Positions 33,997 through 42,881 of a DNA stretch of 64,000 nucleotides are shown here, in pieces (positions within the stretch are counted from its first letter, which is position 1; every line of letters starts with the position of its first letter). Made by a program: the position numbers and the translations under genes. The DNA is taken from positions 1 through 64,000 of the forward strand of contig JABJKH010000093.1 in NCBI GenBank assembly GCA_018660465.1, given 5' to 3'. The notes under the pieces were generated by a model. That model had not been told where the DNA came from. It did not search any database and saw only the letters and a program-made list of their open reading frames with translations. The DNA comes from Rhodospirillaceae bacterium (lineage in GTDB: Bacteria > Pseudomonadota > Alphaproteobacteria > Rhodospirillales > JABJKH01).

Positions 33997-34980
33997 CTAA
34001 ATCCGCAGCCTCGATAAATACTTCTGCGGGTCTACCGCGCGCTTTCCTTTGCGCAATTCGAAGTGAAGCTGCGGCGTGTTCACGGTACCTGTGCTGCCAA
34101 CACGGGCGATGGATTGCCCTTTTTTAATACTTTGCCCGCGTTTGACCAGAAGAACTTGGTTGTGGGCATACGCCGTCACCCAGCCTTCTGAATGTTTGAT
34201 CAGCAACAGGTTGCCAAAGCCACGTAGTTCATTGCCAGCATAGGCCACCACACCATGATCCGCAGCAAGTACCGGCACGCCCCGACGGGTCGCAATATTG
34301 ATTCCATCGTTGTGCAGACCTTTGGCTTTCGCACCAAACCTTGAAACCACCCTTCCCCTCACCGGCCAAAGAAACCCAGACGATGAGCGAGCTTTTGGCG
34401 GCGGCAGAGGCATAACGGGTTGGGGAACCGGCGGCGGTGCCGAATTTGATTGCTTAGAGGTACCTCTGGGCCGAGGCTTTTTCGGCACATCAGAGCTTCT
34501 TCGCGGTCGGGCTTTGGCAGCGATCGACCGGCTCCAGCCTGGAATTTTAAGCGACTGTCCAACCCTGATTAGATAAGGTGCCTGTAGTCCATTGGTGCGA
34601 GCCAAGGAATACATCCCGACACCATAGCGCAAAGCAATTGCGTAAAGTGTATCGCCGCTCTTAACCACATGGACCGGAGAACGCGGCAACGCTAAAATTT
34701 GGCCTGCTCTCAATCGATAAGGCGGCCGCAAGCGATTCGCATCAATAAGGGCACGAACAGAGACCCCATGGCGCCGTGCGACATTGTAGACAGTGTCACC
34801 AGTGGCAACCTTGATCGTGCTGGGCCGTGCCCTCTCATTACTCCGCGAGCCCTTATTTTCCGGGGCTTTTCCACCATATTTTGGAAATGAAACAGGCTTC
34901 GGCGGCCACTCCGCCCAGCCGCAACCAGACACCGCCGCCACAATACAAAAACAGATAAATTTCCACCCTATAGACCTCAT
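33997..34980 (-). CDS. LysM/LytM-domain lipoprotein (NlpD-like)
   Basis: A 327-residue envelope lipoprotein. Seen: a signal peptide ending in the lipobox VSGC (Cys at about residue 20), two LysM peptidoglycan-binding domains (KVATGDTVYNVARRHGVSV and VVKSGDTLYAIALRYGVGM), a Pro/Lys/Ser-rich linker, and a C-terminal LytM/M23 domain. The zinc-ligand motifs are altered: HNDGIN in place of HxGxD, and PQLHFELR in place of HxH. It is therefore likely an activator of a cell-wall amidase, like NlpD, rather than a peptidase. It lies downstream of the pcm side of the cell-division/export cluster, as in many alphaproteobacteria, with the plus-strand oxygenase in between. Confidence 0.9.
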   Translation of the reverse strand: MRSIGWKFICFCIVAAVSGCGWAEWPPKPVSFPKYGGKAPENKGSRSNERARPSTIKVATGDTVYNVARRHGVSVRALIDANRLRPPYRLRAGQILALPRSPVHVVKSGDTLYAIALRYGVGMYSLARTNGLQAPYLIRVGQSLKIPGWSRSIAAKARPRRSSDVPKKPRPRGTSKQSNSAPPPVPQPVMPLPPPKARSSSGFLWPVRGRVVSRFGAKAKGLHNDGINIATRRGVPVLAADHGVVAYAGNELRGFGNLLLIKHSEGWVTAYAHNQVLLVKRGQSIKKGQSIARVGSTGTVNTPQLHFELRKGKRAVDPQKYLSRLRI

Positions 34981-35127
34981 AGCGCAATTATCTCTAACCC
35001 GTGGACTCACTGCAACTTTTCAAGTCTGTCCTTCGTGCTATCATGGCTTGATCTTAGTCAAAGACTTGGACCCAAGACCAATTATGTTTTGCACTCGCGA
35101 TGAAGCGTCAAGCAGGAAGGGTGATCA

Positions 35128-36156
35128 ATGAGTTTAGAAAAAATTGAAGTTACAACATCAGGTGATGGTCATGTTGAGACCCGTGATTTGCCGGTGTTGG
35201 ATTTAGGCGATTATCTCAGCGGGGATGAAAGCAAGAAACAGACCCTGGCCGAAGAACTTAGATTCGCCAGTGAAACAGTCGGGTTTCTGGCCCTAAAGAA
35301 CCATGGCATCCCGCAGTCACTGCTTGACCGCGCAATTACTGAGAACGAGCGCTTTTCTGCCTTATCTCTCGACGAAAAACTTAAAATTCAGATCAACCGA
35401 GACCAGCGCGGTTTCATCCCTCCCCGTGCGACCCTGATCAAGCATTCAACCTATAACGCGAACACCAAGTTCGATCTCAATGAAACAACTGTTTTCGCAA
35501 CAGATTATCCAGCGGACAACCCTCATGTGAAGGCTGGAAAGCAGTTCTACGCGAAAAACCAATGGCCGGAGAACCTACCAGGTTTCAAAGAAGTCGTTGA
35601 AGAATACATGGGCGCCATGGAGGCCCTTGGGAAAAAGCTTTTACCGCTATGGGCATTAGCGTTGGAGCTACCTGAAGACTTTTTCCAGCCCTATTTCAAA
35701 GAAAACTACACCTATTACCGCATGGCCCATTATCCACCGAAACCAACCGCCGAGGACAACGAGTTTGCGCTAGGTGCCCATGCCGACACGGGGTTCATGA
35801 CCTTGTTGCCGGCAGCGGACGTTGAAGGACTAGAAATTCTAGATAACAATGGGATTTGGTTTCGACCGAGGAAAGTGGAAGGTGCTATTCATGTCAACAT
35901 TGGGCAGTTCCTGGAACGATGGAGCAACGAGCGCTTTATCGCCACACCGCATCGCGTCGCAATCCCAAAATCTAAAAACAGATACACTGTCCCAGTCTTC
36001 GTAAACCCCGATCTTGAACCGGTCGTTGAATGTCTGCCGACATGCCAGAGCCCTGACAATCCACCGAAATACGCACCGGAATCGTATTGGGATTTCTTCA
36101 GGTGGTACATGACCAACAGCTATAAACACTACGATGAATTTGATGAGGCCGGTTAA
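35128..36156 (+). CDS. 2-oxoglutarate/Fe(II) dioxygenase (isopenicillin N synthase-like)
   Basis: A 342-residue non-heme iron oxygenase. Seen: the N-terminal DIOX_N-like region (RDLPVLDLGDYLSG, GFLALKNHGIPQSLLDRA), then the jelly-roll core with the iron ligands in GAHADTGFMTLL (HxD) and ATPHRVAIP (distal His), and RYTVPVF in place of the RxS co-substrate motif. It most resembles gibberellin-oxidase or isopenicillin-N-synthase-like bacterial proteins whose substrates are mostly unknown. AGGAAGGG precedes the ATG. It is convergent with pcm, with a 3-base gap. Confidence 0.88.
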   Translation: MSLEKIEVTTSGDGHVETRDLPVLDLGDYLSGDESKKQTLAEELRFASETVGFLALKNHGIPQSLLDRAITENERFSALSLDEKLKIQINRDQRGFIPPRATLIKHSTYNANTKFDLNETTVFATDYPADNPHVKAGKQFYAKNQWPENLPGFKEVVEEYMGAMEALGKKLLPLWALALELPEDFFQPYFKENYTYYRMAHYPPKPTAEDNEFALGAHADTGFMTLLPAADVEGLEILDNNGIWFRPRKVEGAIHVNIGQFLERWSNERFIATPHRVAIPKSKNRYTVPVFVNPDLEPVVECLPTCQSPDNPPKYAPESYWDFFRWYMTNSYKHYDEFDEAG

Positions 36157-36159
36157 GAG

Positions 36160-36798
36160 CTAATTTGTTCCCATGCCCTCAAGCATCGGGACGAATCTCA
36201 CGGCACCTAAATCTTTGGTCTTAATGCCGTCTTCCGTACGCTCTACCAGTTCCAAGCGTTGGTCGTGATCGCCATCGCCGACGGGAACGATCATCAGCCC
36301 ACCAACCGCTAATTGCTCAACCAAAACCGGCGGAATATCAGCCGCGAAAGCTGTGACAATAATGCGGTCGAAGGGTGCTTGCTCCGGCCACCCCTTGGAG
36401 CCATCGGCCGCCAATGATGTGATATTAGTAATCCGCAGTTCAGCAAAGCGCGCCTCGGCTTCTTTTAACAGCGGACGGTGACGCTCAAACGTATAAAGCC
36501 GCCGGCACAGCTTGGATAAGACCGCCGCCTGATAGCCAGACCCGGTGCCGATTTCCAAGACCTTCATCCGTTCGCCGACATTCAATGCCTCGGTCATTAA
36601 GGCCACCACGGTGGGCTGACTGACGGTTTGATGGTATCCAATTGGCAAGGCGGTATCGTCGTAGGCATTGCTGCGCAAGGGTTCCGGCACGAACAATTCA
36701 CGCGGCACGGCTTCCATCGCCGCCATCACCCGCGCATCGCTCACGCCAGCTTGACGCAAATCCAGGACCAAGCGTGCTTTTCCCGACTCACCTGTCAT
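36160..36798 (-). CDS. pcm: Protein-L-isoaspartate O-methyltransferase
   Basis: A 212-residue repair enzyme that methylates isoaspartyl residues in aged proteins using S-adenosylmethionine. Seen: VPRELFVPEPLRSNAYDDTALPIG, the isoaspartate-site region with GYHQTVSQP, and the SAM-binding motif KVLEIGTGSGYQAAVL. Its ATG overlaps the surE stop by 4 bases (ATGA), the coupling seen in many proteobacteria. Confidence 0.96.
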   Translation of the reverse strand: MTGESGKARLVLDLRQAGVSDARVMAAMEAVPRELFVPEPLRSNAYDDTALPIGYHQTVSQPTVVALMTEALNVGERMKVLEIGTGSGYQAAVLSKLCRRLYTFERHRPLLKEAEARFAELRITNITSLAADGSKGWPEQAPFDRIIVTAFAADIPPVLVEQLAVGGLMIVPVGDGDHDQRLELVERTEDGIKTKDLGAVRFVPMLEGMGTN

Positions 36799-37583
36799 GA
36801 AAAGGCGCCCTTCAGTTTCTTAAGAGTCGGCCCATGGGTCAGGTCTAACCCCAACGGAGTCACTGAAATGGCGCCTCGGTGGACGGCTTCCAAGTCCGTG
36901 TCTTTTCGAAACCGGTCCTCATCCCGTTGCGCGCCAATCCAAAAATAGGACTCACCACGGGGGTCCTGACCTTCCGCCAATTCGCCGCCAATTTTGCGCC
37001 GCCCCTGGCGATTGACTTCAATCCCTGTCACAGCACGAGTCGGCACGTCCGGTATATTGACGTTGATCAGGACGTTCTCGGGCCAAGGGTTCTTTGCCAG
37101 CTGTTTTAAGACTTTGGGAACCCAATGTTCCGCCGTCGCCCAACGCGGCTTAGTGCGATCCGTAACGACTTGACTAACGGCGACCGAAGGAATGCCCAAA
37201 AGCGTCCCTTCCATGGCAGCAGCGACCGTGCCTGAATAAGTCACGTCTTCGCCCAAGTTTCCACCTCGATTGATACCGCTCAGTACCAAGTTGGGCGAAT
37301 TGCCTTTCATGACCTCGTTAACCCCCAACAGCACACAATCGGTTGGCGTACCGTCAATGGCGCAGCGTTGGCTGGAGACTTTGCGAATGCGCAAAGGTCT
37401 GCGGAGTGTGAGGGAATGCCCGGCCGCACTTTGCTCAGTCTCAGGAGCGATGACCCAAACATCTTTAGATAATTTGCGGGCGATTTTCTCCAGGACTTTA
37501 AGCCCCGGCGCATCGATGCCGTCGTCGTTGGAAATCAGAATCCGGGCCTTGGCCAGGTTCAAAAATGCAGGAGATTTAGCCAT
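36795..37583 (-). CDS. surE: 5'/3'-nucleotidase SurE
   Basis: A 262-residue metal-dependent survival-protein phosphatase acting on nucleoside monophosphates. Seen: [15 protein letters not shown] with the metal-binding Asp pair, [25 protein letters not shown] and [26 protein letters not shown]. The start at 37583 lies inside the serS stop region (8-base overlap) with GGAGG upstream; a longer frame to 37712 would overlap serS by more than 130 bases and is rejected. It is translationally linked to serS and pcm. Confidence 0.95.
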   Translation of the reverse strand: MAKSPAFLNLAKARILISNDDGIDAPGLKVLEKIARKLSKDVWVIAPETEQSAAGHSLTLRRPLRIRKVSSQRCAIDGTPTDCVLLGVNEVMKGNSPNLVLSGINRGGNLGEDVTYSGTVAAAMEGTLLGIPSVAVSQVVTDRTKPRWATAEHWVPKVLKQLAKNPWPENVLINVNIPDVPTRAVTGIEVNRQGRRKIGGELAEGQDPRGESYFWIGAQRDEDRFRKDTDLEAVHRGAISVTPLGLDLTHGPTLKKLKGAFS

Positions 37584-38853
37584 CAGCTGTGATGACCTCC
37601 AGCCCCCCCATGTAAGGTCGAAGCACTTCTGGCACAACGATGGAACCATCGGCTTGCTGGTAGTTTTCCAATACTGCAACCAAGGTTCGGCCAACCGCCA
37701 GCCCAGACCCATTCAAGGTATGGACAAAGCGCGTCCCTTTCTCTCCTTCAGGGCGATAGCGTGTCTTCATCCGGCGGGCCTGAAAGTCGCCGCAGTTGGA
37801 ACAGCTGGAGATTTCCCGGTAGCGCTTCTGCCCCGACAACCAAACTTCGATGTCATAGGTCTTCTGCGCTGAAAACCCCATGTCACCTGTCGATAATACC
37901 ACCACTCGATACGGCAATTCTAACTTTTGTAAGATACCTTCAGCGCAGGACGTCATGCGTTCCAGCTCGTCATTCGATTGTTCGGGCTCGGCGATGCTGA
38001 CAAGTTCGACTTTGGTGAATTGGTGTTGGCGAATCATGCCGCGGGTATCGCGCCCGGCCGCCCCCGCTTCAGACCGAAAACACCAGGTCATGGCTGTGCG
38101 CCGGATTGGCAATTGATCCTGCTCCAAGATTTCACCGGAAACGAGGTTGGTCAGTGGAACCTCCGCTGTCGGGATCATCCAAAAGCCATCAGTCGTTCGA
38201 AACAAATCCTCGCCGAACTTCGGCAATTGCCCCGTGCCATACATTGCCGTGTCATTGACCAAGGCAGGTGGATTGACTTCTTCATAGCCATTTTCCGTGG
38301 TGTGCAAGTCCAGCATAAACGACGCCAAAGCCCGCTCCATCCGCGCCAGTGCGCCTGATAACACTACAAACCGAGCACCCGAAATTTTCGCCGCCCGGTC
38401 AAAATCCATCATCCCCAGGCTTTCGCCCAAATCAAAATGTTCCTTGGGCTCAAAATCCAGTGCCGCGGGGTCGCCCCAGGTTCGGACTTCGATATTGTCG
38501 TCTTCGTCCTTACCAATCGGCACACCGTCGCCGGGCAAGTTCGGAATGGCTGACAGCGCGTTATCCAGTTCGCGGGTTAGTTCAGTCGCTTCTTTTTCCG
38601 CTTCGCCTTCCGCTTGCTTGGAAAGAGAAACCTGGGCAATCAACGCAGCCGCATCCTCACCCTTGGCTTTGGCCGCACCAATTTGTTTGGAAATCTGATT
38701 GCGGGCGGCTTTGATTTCTTGGGCTTGAGTCTGTGACGCGCGACGTTTTTTATCCAAGTCAATTAGATTTTGCGAAAGGGGTGCCACCCCACGTTTGTCC
38801 AAGCCCGCATCGAAGGCCGCCGGGTTTTCACGTATCCACTTAATATCGAACAT
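37576..38853 (-). CDS. serS: Seryl-tRNA synthetase
   Basis: A 425-residue class II aminoacyl-tRNA synthetase. Seen: the N-terminal long coiled-coil arm (about 30-100) that grips tRNA-Ser, motif 2 with [26 protein letters not shown], and motif 3 near the end with [19 protein letters not shown]. It charges tRNA-Ser and, in species that have it, tRNA-Sec. It lies 13 bases behind tatC and overlaps surE. Confidence 0.97.
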   Translation of the reverse strand: MFDIKWIRENPAAFDAGLDKRGVAPLSQNLIDLDKKRRASQTQAQEIKAARNQISKQIGAAKAKGEDAAALIAQVSLSKQAEGEAEKEATELTRELDNALSAIPNLPGDGVPIGKDEDDNIEVRTWGDPAALDFEPKEHFDLGESLGMMDFDRAAKISGARFVVLSGALARMERALASFMLDLHTTENGYEEVNPPALVNDTAMYGTGQLPKFGEDLFRTTDGFWMIPTAEVPLTNLVSGEILEQDQLPIRRTAMTWCFRSEAGAAGRDTRGMIRQHQFTKVELVSIAEPEQSNDELERMTSCAEGILQKLELPYRVVVLSTGDMGFSAQKTYDIEVWLSGQKRYREISSCSNCGDFQARRMKTRYRPEGEKGTRFVHTLNGSGLAVGRTLVAVLENYQQADGSIVVPEVLRPYMGGLEVITADG

Positions 38854-38866
38854 TCTCGGTTCCGTT

Positions 38867-39697
38867 TTAGTCTGTGGTCTCGGCCTCAGCGGCCTCTTCT
38901 TCGCGTTTCTTCTCGACCATTTTTACGCAGATTATAGAGATTTCATAGAGCAAGATCGTCGGCAAGGCCAAGCCGATTTGGCTAATTGGGTCAGGTGGTG
39001 TCAAAATCGCCGCGGCGATAAAGGCGGTTACGATGGCATAGCGTCGTTTTTCCCGCATACCTTTGGACGAAATCACACCAATTTTGCCCAGCAGCGTCAT
39101 CACCACAGGCAGCTCGAAGCAAACGCCGAATGCGAATATCAGCCGCATGACCAGCGATAAGTATTCGTTGACCTTGGCTTCTAATTGGATCGGCAACCCG
39201 CCAGGTGCGGCCATTTGCTCGAAGCTCAGGAAAAACTTCCAGGCCACCGGAAGGACGAAATAATACACCATGGCGCCGCCCATGAGAAACAAGATTGGCG
39301 TCGCCACCAGGAAGGGCCAGAAAGCTTTCTTCTCATTGGAATAAAGCCCAGGCGCAATGAACTTCCAGATTTGCACAGAGATCACCGGAAACGCCAAGAA
39401 CATCGCCATAAAGAACGCGACCTTGATGTAGCTGAAGAAGGTTTCATGCAGGGCCGTGTAAATCATCCGACGGTTGCCGCCCATATCCGCCAAGATGTCG
39501 GCCAGCGGTTGCACTAAGAATGCATAGATGGAGGGCGCGAAATAAAAGCTGATGACAAACAACACCAGGATCGCAATGACCGAATGCAGCAGACGCTGAC
39601 GCAGCTCGATTAAATGCTCAAGCAGCGGCATTTTGGTTTCTTCGCCAGATTGATCTGCGGATTGATCTGCGGATTGATCTGCGGGTTGGTCAGCCAT
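38867..39697 (-). CDS. tatC: Sec-independent protein translocase subunit TatC
   Basis: A 276-residue polytopic membrane protein that, with TatB, recognises twin-arginine signal peptides of folded exported proteins. Seen: [18 protein letters not shown], the signature ahead of TM1, [15 protein letters not shown], and [23 protein letters not shown] with the conserved Glu in the fourth helix; six membrane spans overall. The N-terminus carries a short ADQS tandem repeat from a 12-bp DNA repeat. The C-terminus is charged. It lies 5 bases behind tatB. Confidence 0.96.
   Translation of the reverse strand: MADQPADQSADQSADQSGEETKMPLLEHLIELRQRLLHSVIAILVLFVISFYFAPSIYAFLVQPLADILADMGGNRRMIYTALHETFFSYIKVAFFMAMFLAFPVISVQIWKFIAPGLYSNEKKAFWPFLVATPILFLMGGAMVYYFVLPVAWKFFLSFEQMAAPGGLPIQLEAKVNEYLSLVMRLIFAFGVCFELPVVMTLLGKIGVISSKGMREKRRYAIVTAFIAAAILTPPDPISQIGLALPTILLYEISIICVKMVEKKREEEAAEAETTD
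39649..39684. repeat. Three exact 12-bp tandem repeats in tatC
   Basis: ATTGATCTGCGG is present three times head to tail, with a decayed fourth copy, encoding the ADQS-type repeat at the TatC N-terminus. In-frame gain or loss of units by slippage would change only the length of a flexible cytoplasmic tail. Confidence 0.85.
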
Positions 39698-39702
39698 GTC
39701 TG

Positions 39703-40230
39703 CTACCCATCCTGCTTGGTCGGCGCGGGCGCGGGCGCGGACTCTGGCTCAGGAGCATCATCTGCAGAGGCGCTCGCCGTATTTTCTTCGTCTGTCGTTT
39801 TCACAACCTCCGGCATATCGACGGGAACAGCCTCGGTGTCTGCGATGTTAACGTCGCTATCGTCACCTTCGTAGTCGTAAAAATCTTCGTCATTCTCGTC
39901 GTCGTCATCGTCCCAGTTATCCGTCTCATCGAACTCATCATCCAAGCTTCCTTGAATGTCTTTTTCTAGGTCGCCTGTCGGGTCCAAGGTTCCCTTGATT
40001 TCGTTTTCAAAGTCGAAATCCTCGGCCCCTGTCACGGATTTTTTGATGTCTTCCAGATCGGCTTCGCGTACCACATCATCGATGCCGCTTTGAAATTCGC
40101 TCGCCATGGCGCGTACTTTGCGTAACGCTCCGGTTACCGCGCGCAACGTTCGAGGGAGTTCCTTGGGTCCGATGACAATGATGCCGATAACGGCAACGAT
40201 GAACAGTTCTTGCCAGCCGATGTCGAACAT
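39703..40230 (-). CDS. tatB: Sec-independent protein translocase subunit TatB
   Basis: A 175-residue protein. Seen: the N-terminal helix MFDIGWQELFIVAVIGIIVI, the GPKELP hinge and amphipathic helix LRAVTGALRKVRAMASEF typical of TatB. A C-terminal tail of about 120 residues follows that is extremely acidic (a run including DDDDDENDED) and then Ala/Pro-rich. TatB presents signal-peptide-bearing substrates with TatC. The acidic tail is longer than in E. coli in its charged part; its role is unknown. Confidence 0.95.
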   Translation of the reverse strand: MFDIGWQELFIVAVIGIIVIGPKELPRTLRAVTGALRKVRAMASEFQSGIDDVVREADLEDIKKSVTGAEDFDFENEIKGTLDPTGDLEKDIQGSLDDEFDETDNWDDDDDENDEDFYDYEGDDSDVNIADTEAVPVDMPEVVKTTDEENTASASADDAPEPESAPAPAPTKQDG

Positions 40231-40300
40231 GGCGGCGTTACTCCTGGAGAAAGGAAACGTAAGGGGGCTGAAAAAGCATTAACAACAATCAAGCCAACGC

Positions 40301-40546
40301 TCAGGTCTTCTGCGCGCTGTCCTTCTCTGCCACGCTATCAACAGCTTCCGCCTGTTCTGATTTCAGCGCTTTTGGCGCTTCTTCAGTGGCTGCATCGGCC
40401 GTTTCGTCTTCCTTCATCCCTTTCTTGAACGATTTCAGACCCTTACCGAAATCACCCATCAACGAAGAAATCTTTCCCTTGCCGCCAAAAAGGACCAAGA
40501 CAACGACGAGGACAATAAGCCAATGCCAAATACTAAACGCGCCCAT
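40301..40546 (-). CDS. tatA: Sec-independent protein translocase subunit TatA
   Basis: An 81-residue protein that oligomerises to let folded proteins cross the inner membrane. Seen: [20 protein letters not shown] membrane helix, the [24 protein letters not shown] hinge and amphipathic helix, and a short charged tail. The start at 40546 fits the family; a longer frame upstream adds 24 unlikely residues. It sits between scpB and tatB, a normal alphaproteobacterial order. Confidence 0.96.
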   Translation of the reverse strand: MGAFSIWHWLIVLVVVLVLFGGKGKISSLMGDFGKGLKSFKKGMKEDETADAATEEAPKALKSEQAEAVDSVAEKDSAQKT

Positions 40547-40662
40547 ATTCGTATTCCATTCATAATAATTAGGGGACCGGTTGTGGCGGATAATGGCAGA
40601 AAGATCAAGGGGCTGCAACGTAGAGCCCCAGAATGATTAACGCCCTAAATCAGCTGCCCTCC

Positions 40663-41370
40663 TCAACCACCGGGCAAAATCTCTTCCGAACCCACCACAT
40701 CATCATCAGGATTTAGAGGTTCGGCAACCAGCTCAGATTCTTCTTCGAGCACGACACCTTCCGGCTGAGGCTCGTCGGCGCCATTGCTTTCGCTCTTCTC
40801 CGCCAAGTCACCACTGACCCGATAGGCATTGATCGCAGGGCCAGAATCCAGCAGGCCTGCGGCCTTCAACTCTGCCATTCCTGGCAGGTCTCTCAGGCCT
40901 TCCAGACCGAAGTGGTCCAAGAATTCATCCGTTGTTACCCAGTTGGCGGGGCGGCCTGGGGTTTTTCTGCGACCGCGGGGACGGATCCAGCCGTGTTCGA
41001 ACAACAGGTCGAGGGTGCCTTTCGAGATGCTAACGCCGCGTATTTCCTCAATCTCGGCCCGTGTGACTGGTTGGTGATAGGCGACGATGGCCAAGGTCTC
41101 GACGGCCGCACGAGAGAGTTTGCGACTGACTTCGGTTTCCCGGTTCAATTGCGCCGCCAAATCAGGGGACGTACGGAAGGCCCAGGATTTTCCAGCCTGA
41201 ACCAAATTCACACCGCGTTCCGCATACTGCGCTTGCAGTTCCTTTAGCAATTCAGGCAAATCAGCCTCTTCCGGCAAGGCACGTGCCAGGAGTCTCTCCG
41301 GCAGCACCTCTGTGCTCGCGAACAGTACCGCTTCCAAAAGTCGCAGGTGATGGGTGTTGATCTCGCTCAT
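40663..41370 (-). CDS. scpB: Segregation and condensation protein B
   Basis: A 235-residue kleisin-associated protein that with ScpA and SMC compacts and segregates the chromosome. Seen: LLEAVLFASTEVLPERLLA, the winged-helix signature LSRAAVETLAIVAYHQPVTRAEIEEIRG, and GRRKTPGRPANWVTTDEFLDHFGL. An acidic extension of about 50 residues follows the second winged helix. It overlaps scpA by 4 bases. Confidence 0.95.
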   Translation of the reverse strand: MSEINTHHLRLLEAVLFASTEVLPERLLARALPEEADLPELLKELQAQYAERGVNLVQAGKSWAFRTSPDLAAQLNRETEVSRKLSRAAVETLAIVAYHQPVTRAEIEEIRGVSISKGTLDLLFEHGWIRPRGRRKTPGRPANWVTTDEFLDHFGLEGLRDLPGMAELKAAGLLDSGPAINAYRVSGDLAEKSESNGADEPQPEGVVLEEESELVAEPLNPDDDVVGSEEILPGG

Positions 41371-42173
41371 GAGTCCGTGTTTCCAGATGAGGGGTCGCCG
41401 GCGGCTCGAATATAGATCGGCGCGAACGTCCCATCTTGGCGTATTTTTAGTTTACCTTCCTTAGCCATTTCAAGGCTGGCGGACAAGGTTGAGGCCACAG
41501 CAGAGCGGGTCGATATTCCGTCCTTCATTCCTTCCGGCAAGAACTTACTCAGCTCAGACCAGTCAGGAACGTGGCCAACCAGCTTCCGCAAGCGTGACAG
41601 CGCGTCTTCGACAGAAAACAACTCCCAAGGCTCAATGTGCAGCGTGCCGTCGCCCTTGGCTCTGCTCGCCTGATCACCGTAGGCCTTTAAGAGGTCATAC
41701 AAGGTGACATCAATGACCGTCTTCCAATTGGTTACGAATTCTTCTGGGTCGCCGCGATCATAAAAATCTTCACCTAATTGAGGTCGTGCCAGCAGGCCCT
41801 CCCCGGCTTTCTGCATCGCCTCCAAGCGGCGAATTTGGAACGCCAGTGCATCTGCCATTTCCTGGCCGCTGGGCTCATCCTCGTTACCCAAATCAGGCAG
41901 CAGAAGACGCGACTTCATATAAGCGAGCCACGCAGCCATCACGAGGTAATCCGCTGCCAGTTCCAAGTTCACTTTTTGGGCCTGAGCGATAAATTCCAGG
42001 TATTGATCCGCCAATTGCAGGATGGAGATTTGCGCGAGGTCTACCTTTTGATCACGGGCAAGCTGCAGCAACGCATCGATTGGGCCTTCATAGCCATCAA
42101 TGTCGACGACAAAGGGGTTGATGCTCGGTGCGCCCTCCCCTTCGAATTCCTCAATTGCTTCTAAGTCAGCCAT
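41367..42173 (-). CDS. scpA: Segregation and condensation protein A
   Basis: A 268-residue kleisin that bridges the SMC dimer. Seen: FVVDIDGYEGPIDALLQLARDQKVDLAQI, the N-terminal SMC-neck-binding helix bundle, AADYLVMAAWLAYMKSRLLLP, and a C-terminal winged helix. Its start follows the M50 protease stop by 6 bases. Confidence 0.95.
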   Translation of the reverse strand: MADLEAIEEFEGEGAPSINPFVVDIDGYEGPIDALLQLARDQKVDLAQISILQLADQYLEFIAQAQKVNLELAADYLVMAAWLAYMKSRLLLPDLGNEDEPSGQEMADALAFQIRRLEAMQKAGEGLLARPQLGEDFYDRGDPEEFVTNWKTVIDVTLYDLLKAYGDQASRAKGDGTLHIEPWELFSVEDALSRLRKLVGHVPDWSELSKFLPEGMKDGISTRSAVASTLSASLEMAKEGKLKIRQDGTFAPIYIRAAGDPSSGNTDS

Positions 42174-42179
42174 GTTCCG

Positions 42180-42881
42180 TTAAACAATCCCCGCCATGTT
42201 CACAACGACATCCATTAAGTATGACGCCGGGCCCCCGACAAGCCACCAAAAAACGTTCAAATCCATGCCCAATTTTGCGCCGAGCCACGGCAATAGAAAT
42301 ACCGCACCCAGGATAATAAACATTCCGGCCCTCTCGAGCCCCGCCAACCGATAAGCTAAATTCGGCGGTAGCACCCCAACGGCAACCCGTCCACCATCCA
42401 ATGGCGGCAGCGGCAGCATGTTGAAAACACACAACAGCAAATTAATCCAAATCAAGTTGCCGAGGTTATAACTGACCCACTCTGCCACGTCACGCGGCAG
42501 AAGCGATAATGTATGGAACAAATAGGCCGCAACGATGGCCAGCAATAAATTGACCCCAGGCCCCGCTAAAGCCACCAACACCATATCCCGGCGCGGATGA
42601 AACAAGCGGTTGAAATTGACAGGCACCGGCTTGGCATAGCCGAACATCACCTGCCCGCCTGAAAAATACAGCAGCATCGCTGGCAACAAAGCCGTGCCAA
42701 ACGGATCAATGTGCTTGATCGGGTTAAACGTCACACGGCCCAGCATATAAGCCGTATCATCACCGCGCTTCCACGCAACCCAGCCGTGCGCAGCCTCATG
42801 GAAGGTCACGGCCAGAATGACTGGAATTATCCAGATCGAAGCCTGAAATAGAATTTTATCCAGGTGCATATCCGACATCAT
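42180..42881 (-). CDS. Site-2-protease-family (M50) membrane metalloprotease
   Basis: A 233-residue intramembrane protease homologue of the compact M50 group. Seen: the zinc-binding HEAAH motif in AVTFHEAAHGW, the second metal motif PLPPLDGGRV, and about six membrane spans; there is no PDZ domain. Members cut membrane-embedded regulators, but the substrate of this stand-alone group is unknown. It overlaps the nagZ stop by 4 bases and precedes scpA, the usual neighbourhood in Rhodospirillales. Confidence 0.92.
   Translation of the reverse strand: MMSDMHLDKILFQASIWIIPVILAVTFHEAAHGWVAWKRGDDTAYMLGRVTFNPIKHIDPFGTALLPAMLLYFSGGQVMFGYAKPVPVNFNRLFHPRRDMVLVALAGPGVNLLLAIVAAYLFHTLSLLPRDVAEWVSYNLGNLIWINLLLCVFNMLPLPPLDGGRVAVGVLPPNLAYRLAGLERAGMFIILGAVFLLPWLGAKLGMDLNVFWWLVGGPASYLMDVVVNMAGIV

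Noticed and set aside
36795-37712. Longer surE frame starting at 37712
   Set aside because: It would overlap serS by over 130 bases and the added residues do not resemble the family; the ATG at 37583 fits.
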